Source: Gammaproteobacteria bacterium
GTDB taxonomy: Bacteria; Pseudomonadota; Gammaproteobacteria; SZUA-152
Assembly (NCBI GenBank): GCA_029882975.1
Contig: JAOUJW010000005.1
Span: 166,828 to 230,827, forward strand
Reading direction: 5' to 3'
DNA: 64,000 nt
A program made the translations under genes and the position numbers. Position 1 is the first letter of the stretch. Every line of letters begins with the position of its first letter. Below, one piece after another: positions 54,203 to 61,626 of the stretch. The notes below the pieces were generated by a model that saw only the letters and a list, made by a program, of their open reading frames with translations, was not told the DNA's origin and searched no databases.

Positions 54203-56302
54203 CTATTCAGTCCCTGTTTGCGGAATCGGGTTGTTTGCGCCCTTTTCTTTTACTTGTGCCCCGGACGGCGTGTTTCCAACCAACGGTGGCTTATTGGGAT
54301 CGGATTTTTTGTCTTCCTTTTCGTCCTTCATGGTCTCTGTGGTGTTTTGATCTTCTTTTTCACTTTCTTTTTGTCCGTTCAATTTCTGCGCTTCTTGTTG
54401 CTCTACCTCGTCCGCTATCTGTTTCTGAAGTTGCTCATCCGTTTGTTTTCTTGCTGCTCGGTCATAACTTTCCGCCAATGCGAATCTGGCCTTTACCTGA
54501 TACTCTTCCAAACGCTGTCGGCGCGTTTCCAGTTCCTTGATAGCCATCGCTTCAATGAGATTACCCTGGCGGGCGAGCAAAGTTTTCACCTTACCTTTCG
54601 CTTGACGAATTTTAATGCTGACATGACGCAAGGGTTTTTCATAGCCACGATAGCTTTGAGTGGCTGTTTGGCGAGTTCTCACAAATGACTCGTAGATCTC
54701 AGTCAACTTTTCCACATGTTGATCCAACTGGCGCAAGTTCTTGTGAGCCTTGGTGAATCGATCATCGTATTGTGTGACCACGTTCCAATGAATCACACCC
54801 TTAAGACGATCAATGCGGTGTTTGGTATTGGCATCCAACTTACCGGCTTTGTTAAGACGTATACTTTCCTGTTCCAGTATATTTAAAACAGTTCGTTCTT
54901 CCACATTGATAAGAACTTCGGGTCGCGGAGCAATCAACATTTTTTTCAGACGTTTGTCCAGACTGTTTCGTTGTTCCACTCGTAACTTCATTTTTGAGTC
55001 CAAAGACCGGAACTCCGCCTCCATGCCCGGCAGCATGGGTTCGTAATAGGCTTTTCGAACGGCAATGATTTCTTCAAACGAACTGAGATTTCCCTCCCAG
55101 GTATCCAGTTTGGATTGCAGTTCTACCAAATCAAAATAATTCTTCAGCGCTTCTTGAAAATCATGTGAAGCCATCATTTGCATTAAATAGTAGGTTTCAG
55201 GTGTATCGGGAAGATCCCGGAGTTTCACCAACCAGTTTTTGTCCTTCTTTAGTTCTTCGCGTACAACCGCCTCAAGAAATTTACCTTCCCTGATGGTCTT
55301 TACCGATGCGTCCAGACGTTCGATTTCCTTACTATAAGCCTCCAAGGCTTTTCCATACAGAATGGCCGCTCTGCCGAATAGCTCCAATTTTCCATATGCG
55401 TATGGAACCGCCATCAAAGCCTCTTGCACCGAGGCATTAGTGACATTGCGTTTGGCTAACATAGTCCAAGGAACCAATGCACGATCAAATTTATTTTGCC
55501 CTGCTGACGCCCAACCGGAACCTAACAGCGCTTTGTTGGAAAACGGCCCTTTGATGCGTACCCGGTTTAAATATTTGACGGCTTGTTCGCCTTGCTGCGC
55601 ATCAAGCAAGCGATAGCCCAACACCAAATTGGCTTTATCGCGCATACCTAAAAAATTTCGTCCTTTCCCCGGAGTATTTCCCACTTTCTCTAGTTGCAAA
55701 TAGCCCTGGATCTCTTCCCCACCCAGAATTTGAGCAATTCCAAGATTGTATCCGGAGAATCCCAGCAATTCCGGTTGGGTTTCTATACTTTGTAATAGTG
55801 CGATAGCTTCAGTAAATTTGCCGTTAGCAATATAGATTTGTCCGCGCAAATAGGGTTCTTCATTAATGAGCTTTTCAGGTATCGGGCCTTTTATTCTTTC
55901 TATGGTATGCAGTGCATTGAGAGGTTGCTGTTTCTGGTAGTACATTTTCGCCAAACGATACAAAGCCTCATTGCGCACGCTTTCTTCCACGTTACCCTCA
56001 ATCACCGCTTTTATGGCACGTCCGGCACGGTTGTGCATACGATAGAATAATTCAAAGTCGCCAACCGAAAATTCTGCGTGATCAATATGGTAATACAGGG
56101 AATTTAATTGAGGTTCGTCTAAACCATAATACTGTGCCAATTCGGTATCCAGACGTGAGATCGCTTCGAAAAAGTCCTGCTGATAAGCATAAAAAAGCGC
56201 CTCACCGAAATACAAATCTTTCAGCGGCCCTTCGGTTTTACCCGCCCACACCAGCGTTGTGGTAAACAGCAGGCAAAGTATTAATGCCAAGCGGTGAAAC
56301 AT
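54203..56302 (-). CDS. Large periplasmic TPR/coiled-coil protein (699 aa)
   Basis: The signal peptide (MFHRLALILCLLFTTTLVWA) is followed by TPR-like repeats over about 400 residues (LKDLYFGEALFYAYQQDFFE, EALYRLAKMYYQKQQPLNAL). A helical coiled-coil region follows (about 430-640), then a highly charged Glu/Lys/Gln tail (EQQEAQKLNGQKESEKED). ATG 56302 shares its A with the stop of the 167-aa gene (TGATG), so expression is coupled; the frame could be opened at TTG 56308 but need not be. Possibly the counterpart of the GltD/AgmU-type periplasmic scaffold; this is by context, not by a motif. Confidence 0.82.
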   Translation of the reverse strand: MFHRLALILCLLFTTTLVWAGKTEGPLKDLYFGEALFYAYQQDFFEAISRLDTELAQYYGLDEPQLNSLYYHIDHAEFSVGDFELFYRMHNRAGRAIKAVIEGNVEESVRNEALYRLAKMYYQKQQPLNALHTIERIKGPIPEKLINEEPYLRGQIYIANGKFTEAIALLQSIETQPELLGFSGYNLGIAQILGGEEIQGYLQLEKVGNTPGKGRNFLGMRDKANLVLGYRLLDAQQGEQAVKYLNRVRIKGPFSNKALLGSGWASAGQNKFDRALVPWTMLAKRNVTNASVQEALMAVPYAYGKLELFGRAAILYGKALEAYSKEIERLDASVKTIREGKFLEAVVREELKKDKNWLVKLRDLPDTPETYYLMQMMASHDFQEALKNYFDLVELQSKLDTWEGNLSSFEEIIAVRKAYYEPMLPGMEAEFRSLDSKMKLRVEQRNSLDKRLKKMLIAPRPEVLINVEERTVLNILEQESIRLNKAGKLDANTKHRIDRLKGVIHWNVVTQYDDRFTKAHKNLRQLDQHVEKLTEIYESFVRTRQTATQSYRGYEKPLRHVSIKIRQAKGKVKTLLARQGNLIEAMAIKELETRRQRLEEYQVKARFALAESYDRAARKQTDEQLQKQIADEVEQQEAQKLNGQKESEKEDQNTTETMKDEKEDKKSDPNKPPLVGNTPSGAQVKEKGANNPIPQTGTE

Positions 56303-56805
56303 CACCAATCCTTGAATTCAATTCCTGATCCGGACACCCTGATCTCAACGAATTGAGGTCCAACCCCTTTTTTAACGGTATGGCTCACGGTTTTGTTGGT
56401 TTTATTAATACCTTGTTTCCCAACAACCTTTACCTGGATCTTATGTTCTCCGGTCCGAACATTTCCGGTAAACAATCGTTGAACGCCACCTTTTTGCAAG
56501 GCCTTCAACTCTTTGAAGCTGTAGATATAGTGCGCCACATCTTTGTCATCCAACACCAATTTGACGGCATCCAGCTGAAATGTATCCGCTAAGGACACAA
56601 AAAAGGACACTTGTGTATTAGAGGGGTATAGCAGCTTCTCTTCCAGCCGGTTTAACTCAGCAGAAATGGCCAAAACATCCTTCTTGATGGACTGGACCTG
56701 CTCGTCCAACCCTCGAAGTTGTTGCTTGTTAATGTCATCCTCCGCCAGAGTGCTGCTCGACCCAAGGAGACTAATAATCACAAATAATTTAAATGTATAT
56801 CGCAT
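56302..56805 (-). CDS. Periplasmic coiled-coil/beta protein of the motor cluster (167 aa)
   Basis: The signal peptide (MRYTFKLFVIISLLGSSSTLA) is followed by a coiled coil (DEQVQSIKKDVLAISAELNR) and a beta-rich domain (VSFFVSLADTFQLDAVKLVL, GEHKIQVKVVGKQGIN). No named family is recognised with confidence. The gene begins the tightly packed part of the cluster and is coupled to the TPR gene that follows. The 229-bp gap before it may hold an internal promoter, but I could not identify a convincing one. Confidence 0.75.
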   Translation of the reverse strand: MRYTFKLFVIISLLGSSSTLAEDDINKQQLRGLDEQVQSIKKDVLAISAELNRLEEKLLYPSNTQVSFFVSLADTFQLDAVKLVLDDKDVAHYIYSFKELKALQKGGVQRLFTGNVRTGEHKIQVKVVGKQGINKTNKTVSHTVKKGVGPQFVEIRVSGSGIEFKDW

Positions 56806-57034
56806 AAGCTGACTTCGCGTTAATTGCCCCGATGTAGGCTGTTAAACCTTTGAATTTTCAACATGATATGAAAGGTTATTTTAGAAAACCTAATGATGCT
56901 GAACTTTATCGGCACCGGCGCCATGATTCTGAATGTTGGATCCAAAAGCTAAGACAATGCGCCACTTCACTGTGTGACGCAGTGCCCAGTTTTCCTATGC
57001 AGGTTTTGTGCAGATAATTGCGATTTGAGAAAAA

Positions 57035-60000
57035 TTACTCTGAGGACGTATTCGTGCCTTTGAATTTTTCCTGATTGCGGGATTTCCAGACGCCTTGAGC
57101 TGAAAAACAACCCCAGCCCCATTTTAACCATTTGACCAAGGACAATGCCAGCCAAAGGGCCCAAGCCAACATCAGTAAGCGGTAAACCATAATAGAAACA
57201 CTGATCACCCAACTTTGCGTCATTTGGTTCATACCCCGATCCTGATACCAGATCATTTGGTATGCACTGGATTGATTCCCGCGAACCATCATATTGGGTA
57301 TGCCCAAAAGACCTTGTTGAATGGCATAGACCAATGTCGCTAACGCCAATAGGGTGAGCACAGCATACGCTATCTGAATCAGATTAAAGCGAACGGCCGA
57401 CAGAGCTGCAATGGATGCCTGCCGCTGCCGATAAGCCAAGCCCAGCAACCACGCAATGACCAAAACGACCGAAAATTCTGAAGCTTGGCTCAGACCGATA
57501 CTCAGTAAAATCCAGTCGTGAATTCTTAAAGGGGTCCAGTTGAGCTTGCCGAGACCAATGGAAATTATAATCAGCACGATCATTACGCCCCATATGAGTA
57601 CCGCAGGGCCCAAGGACGGCCCTCCCACTAACAACACCCACCGATCGTACCCCAAAGATAAGCGTAAGGTTTGATTCACATGCCCCAAGCCCAGATCCAC
57701 TTGCGGGGTTTTAAACCAAGTACCTATGCTATCCGGCATACGCCATTGCACATTGATGTTTTGGCTACCCGGATGAACCGGAAACGTCAATATTCGTTCT
57801 TTGAGGCGAATGGGTTGTTGTATCCGGTCAATGCTGATGGCGAGTAACTCAGCTCCCTCGGGTAATACAAAACTGTGTTGCTGTCCTTGAGAGGATCGCA
57901 ACTCGACATTTAGAGTCACATCCGTGGCGCGTTTGCCCGGTTCGATGTTAAGTTCACTGCTCTCAATGGTGACCGTGGTACCCGCTACCCCCTCGGGACG
58001 ACTGACGCTTATCGTAATAGACTCTCCCGGCCAGGGTTGCCACAGAGGCACTCGGTTAAACTGCGCATCTTTGTGATGAATCGGAGCCAAACCGCTATGA
58101 CTCACATGCCAAAGTGGAGCCGCGTTTAGACGCCATATTTCCGTCCAAGTACTGCTGTCGGGCGCCGTCATTTCAATCCGATCGCTTAGTGCAAGCGTAG
58201 ACCGCCACTCCAATGAATGCTGCTGTCCACCCAAACTGACTAAAGCCTTACCGTCTTTGATACGAACGCCTTCGGTTATAACCGCTTCTCCTTGGAGCAA
58301 GGGAATTTCCAACACCGCTGCGGTTCCTGACGGTGAAGCCCGGCGCACTTGTGTGACCACATTCCAATCCAGACCCAATTCCAAGGTTCGGGTTACATGC
58401 ACAAACGCCGGTAGGGCTCCGGGTTCCAATTGGGCTACGGACGCACTGGCGTTACTACGGTTCAAACGCGTTAGCTGCAATTGGCTATCCACACGCCCAT
58501 TCTCATGAACCCCATCCACCTGCCAACCTTTGGCATTCACTTGCACATAACGTGGTACCAGGGGCAAATGCAGCTGTACATTATTTCGCTGCGGTAACGT
58601 TCCGGAGAATTGCACGGTATGATTTCCTTTAGGCAGCGATAGCCACAGATGATTGTGCAAAAGACGGCTGCCGCTTTGAACTTTACCATCGATTACAATG
58701 CGCTGAGGCCACCAATGCTTGTTGTGTGACGGCAGAGGTATTGCCGTGTCTTCCTCTGCATGTACCTGTAAAACACCGCTTATTCTCTGTGCCTCAATAT
58801 CCAGGCGTAATCGGCTAACATCAGCACAACGCGGTTGACACTCCGGTGGTGCCAGTAATCGTTGTTGTAACTCACGCAACAATTCTTTATCAGGATACTC
58901 AGCACCAAAAACCGCTGCAGGGAAGACGATTGCTATCAACAATGTAGCCGACATGACACTACTGACAGAGGCAAAATAGAAGCCTTTGGATTCACCCTTC
59001 GACGTTTTACTACCGCTCTTATCCTGGTCTTTATTTCCAAAGCGTACACCGGCAAAATGCAAGGCCATAAGTAAAATACAAAACGCTCGCAATATTCCCA
59101 ACACTTTATTGACCCCTGGTGAAAGGTAAATAATGCGCAATTGCTGTTCTTTCTGCACCGGCCCGTTCCATGACAAATCCAATTGGTTCCACTGCCATTT
59201 GGGTAGTCCGGGCCCTGTCTGCACCATCGCATTCGGGTCAACCTGTTGCATACGAGAAGAGACCAATGACTGTTTTGATGTGTTTCCAGACAACATTTTT
59301 TTGGGCCTGGATTTAGAAAAACCACCCAGCGTATTCTGGTCAATCTCCTGGTCTTCCAGCTTACGCTGTTCCATTGGGGATTCTTCAAAAACCTGGGGTG
59401 CCGATGCCACCCTGGATACCGTGTCTTCAAAATAAACCGGAGCATGACGATCTAACTGGGGATAAAGGCCGGTTCTCACCTCTGTCACCATAAACGGTAA
59501 TACAATTATCGCCAAGGCAAGCAAAGAAAGATAATAATAGCGCCGCAACCATTGTGCAAAGCTATTCTTAGGGACCACTCGAAGCAAGGCAATAACAATC
59601 AATAGATTCACCCAGATCGTTTGTGGAGCACCCGGTTCGTGCCAAATCAACAACAAAACCACACATACCAGCACACCGGTTTTTTTGTTCCACAAACGCA
59701 TGGAAACCACGCTTATGATCAATACCATAAACAAATCCAGTAAAGACCAGCGTTGCAGCCAGGTATTCGGAACATTATCCGTCCCCCACAGAGCAAAAAC
59801 ATCCCAACCGGGTGGATAGTGCAACACTCCGGAAACCGACTGAAAATCATGATTCCAACCCACCACGGACACCTGGCTGACCGAACTACCATCGGTGGAT
59901 CGACTATCGGCACTCACATCCAACTGACCTTGCCGAACCTCCACACCCTGGTTTTTTGATCCCGGCAACCGTGTAATGAACTGTGCTTCGCCATTAACAT

Positions 60001-61189
60001 GTACCTGACCCAACAGTAAATCCGGCCCTCCCTCCAAACGCCAAGCTTGACTCATAGTGCCACTGATACGATCTTGAACCGTGTACGCACCACCGTTAAA
60101 ATCCAACCATAGGGTTCGCATCAAGTTCAATTTATCCGGTACCGGATCAGAATCGCCACGCCGGATCACCCTCAATTGCATGGTATCGTCCCTGCCGATT
60201 TGATACGCGGGCAGATTATGCCACTGCCCCGGAAGTTTGGTTTGCCTGGGATCTAAAGCTTGCAAGCCCTGCACCTCCACCAAACGTATATGGTTGCGTG
60301 CATCAAACACCCATACTTCCTGCTCAGGCCAGGGTGCCTGGGCTTTGGGTCTGACCAGGGACAGCAGGTCGGTTTTGGACCGGGCTCGGAGCTCCACCAC
60401 CCACGTTCCCGGACGTATTTGCAAGCGCAAATAGCCGTTTGGCTCCCAACGCGCCGGTAAAGCACTGGTGACCGACAGTGCCAAAAACGCTTCGGATTGC
60501 ACCGGCCCCAATCGGATTTCTCGTTGCTGCCCGGATACCTCCAACTCCAACCGTATGTGTTGAACCATAGGAATGTCATCGGTGATGCGACGACTGACAT
60601 CCAGCTCCAGGCGATCTTGTATGGTTTCCGGGCTAACTTCCTCGGCGCGTAACCACACGCGACCTTGATCATCGCGTTGCACCTGGGAGACGACTTTGCT
60701 GTTCACATTCAATGTCACCAAACCCGTTTCTTCAGGTATTTGCAATGATTTGGGTAACTTGTCCCAGATAAAACGACCACTGACCGTGTGATCACCGGGA
60801 GGAATAACTAATACCGGTTGCTGGTTTTTCTCTACGACTACCACCGGTTTGCCGTTAAGTTTAACCTCTTGCGGCCAATGATCACTGTTACCGGGCAAAG
60901 GAATTGTTGTTTTTGTGACCACATGCCATTGCTGAGTAAAAGTACTACTGGAATTACTCAAATTTAACTCCAGTTCTCCACCCCAGGCACAAAATGTTTG
61001 TTGGGATTGATTGTAAAGAAAGGGACAGAGGCGATGTTCTTTCCCGTGTAGAGACCACGGCACCCAAGGTTTGAGAGGCTCCGGTACTTCCTTCACGGGT
61101 AAGCGCGCCATTACCACTTGAGGCAACACTATCAACAGGATTATTAACGAGTGTATCAACGAATTATTGATTTTATGCTTTAGGTTCAT
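57035..61189 (-). CDS. Polytopic membrane protein with duplicated periplasmic region (1384 aa)
   Basis: The first gene of the cluster. A signal peptide (MNLKHKINNSLIHSLIILLI, cleavage near VMA) leads to a long beta-rich periplasmic part. Hydrophobic helices lie at about 480-585 and 705-765, a second beta-rich part at about 785-1170, and at least five helices at the C-terminus. The two periplasmic parts are related: TTIPLPGNSDHWPQEVKLNG (about 93-112) matches TAIPLPSHNKHWWPQRIVID (about 814-833), and both continue with a P.G.HTV segment. Just before the second copy a segment reads like a signal peptide (SATLLIAIVFPAAVFGA). I know no described family. ATG 61189 is chosen because of the promoter and signal peptide; a TTG at 61231 lies inside the operator. 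Confidence 0.78.
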   Translation of the reverse strand: MNLKHKINNSLIHSLIILLIVLPQVVMARLPVKEVPEPLKPWVPWSLHGKEHRLCPFLYNQSQQTFCAWGGELELNLSNSSSTFTQQWHVVTKTTIPLPGNSDHWPQEVKLNGKPVVVVEKNQQPVLVIPPGDHTVSGRFIWDKLPKSLQIPEETGLVTLNVNSKVVSQVQRDDQGRVWLRAEEVSPETIQDRLELDVSRRITDDIPMVQHIRLELEVSGQQREIRLGPVQSEAFLALSVTSALPARWEPNGYLRLQIRPGTWVVELRARSKTDLLSLVRPKAQAPWPEQEVWVFDARNHIRLVEVQGLQALDPRQTKLPGQWHNLPAYQIGRDDTMQLRVIRRGDSDPVPDKLNLMRTLWLDFNGGAYTVQDRISGTMSQAWRLEGGPDLLLGQVHVNGEAQFITRLPGSKNQGVEVRQGQLDVSADSRSTDGSSVSQVSVVGWNHDFQSVSGVLHYPPGWDVFALWGTDNVPNTWLQRWSLLDLFMVLIISVVSMRLWNKKTGVLVCVVLLLIWHEPGAPQTIWVNLLIVIALLRVVPKNSFAQWLRRYYYLSLLALAIIVLPFMVTEVRTGLYPQLDRHAPVYFEDTVSRVASAPQVFEESPMEQRKLEDQEIDQNTLGGFSKSRPKKMLSGNTSKQSLVSSRMQQVDPNAMVQTGPGLPKWQWNQLDLSWNGPVQKEQQLRIIYLSPGVNKVLGILRAFCILLMALHFAGVRFGNKDQDKSGSKTSKGESKGFYFASVSSVMSATLLIAIVFPAAVFGAEYPDKELLRELQQRLLAPPECQPRCADVSRLRLDIEAQRISGVLQVHAEEDTAIPLPSHNKHWWPQRIVIDGKVQSGSRLLHNHLWLSLPKGNHTVQFSGTLPQRNNVQLHLPLVPRYVQVNAKGWQVDGVHENGRVDSQLQLTRLNRSNASASVAQLEPGALPAFVHVTRTLELGLDWNVVTQVRRASPSGTAAVLEIPLLQGEAVITEGVRIKDGKALVSLGGQQHSLEWRSTLALSDRIEMTAPDSSTWTEIWRLNAAPLWHVSHSGLAPIHHKDAQFNRVPLWQPWPGESITISVSRPEGVAGTTVTIESSELNIEPGKRATDVTLNVELRSSQGQQHSFVLPEGAELLAISIDRIQQPIRLKERILTFPVHPGSQNINVQWRMPDSIGTWFKTPQVDLGLGHVNQTLRLSLGYDRWVLLVGGPSLGPAVLIWGVMIVLIIISIGLGKLNWTPLRIHDWILLSIGLSQASEFSVVLVIAWLLGLAYRQRQASIAALSAVRFNLIQIAYAVLTLLALATLVYAIQQGLLGIPNMMVRGNQSSAYQMIWYQDRGMNQMTQSWVISVSIMVYRLLMLAWALWLALSLVKWLKWGWGCFSAQGVWKSRNQEKFKGTNTSSE

Positions 61190-61626
61190 TGCACTGGTCT
61201 GAGTTCTTATGATTTGGTCATTATAGACCAAACTACCGTGATTGCCTTGCTTGGCCTGCCAGTGTGGTAGGATTCTGCAGCACGAGTCCCTGGGCGTTGA
61301 TGACGGCAGAACCTATCTGTTATTGCCATCCTTAATCATTGCGCGGCTGAATATAGATGCAGTACAGATCCGTCTGCTTATCTGCGCTACAAGTATATTC
61401 ATATTCCATCAGACCGTCAGTAATACGACGCCCTTACACTGAGTTTGACAACCTCACTGACAAAAACAAGTCACCGACATAGACAGCGAGATTAAACCTG
61501 GTCGGGATTTATTCATTCCAAGCCAAAGACCTCTCTATTACCCTTTACGAGAGTTTATACACAACATTATCCACAGTTTTTGTGCATTGTCGTGAAACCT
61601 CGGCAGGAATTCACGGTTTCACGGTA
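61190..61626. other. 437-bp intergenic region before the envelope-machine cluster
   Basis: No gene is supported. The left end contains the promoter/operator at 61213-61232. The right end has a perfect inverted repeat CGTGAAACC (61591-61599) / GGTTTCACG (61615-61623) just after the ATPase stop. It would form a 9-bp stem in the ATPase transcript but has no T-tract behind it. The middle shows nothing distinctive. Confidence 0.5.
61213..61232 (-). promoter_or_regulatory. Promoter with operator palindrome for the envelope-machine cluster
   Basis: On the minus strand the sequence is TTTGGTC-TATAAT-GACCAAA: a perfect -10 hexamer (61220-61225) exactly at the centre of an exact 7-bp inverted repeat. 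Transcription would start about 20-25 nt before the chosen ATG (61189). The -35 region is weak (AAGGCA at 17-nt spacing), suggesting an activator or an extended context. A protein bound to the repeat would cover the -10 box and repress. Confidence 0.6.

Noticed and set aside
61591..61623. Intrinsic terminator after the ATPase gene
   Set aside because: The 9-bp stem is exact but has a 15-nt loop and no T-tract in the direction of transcription.
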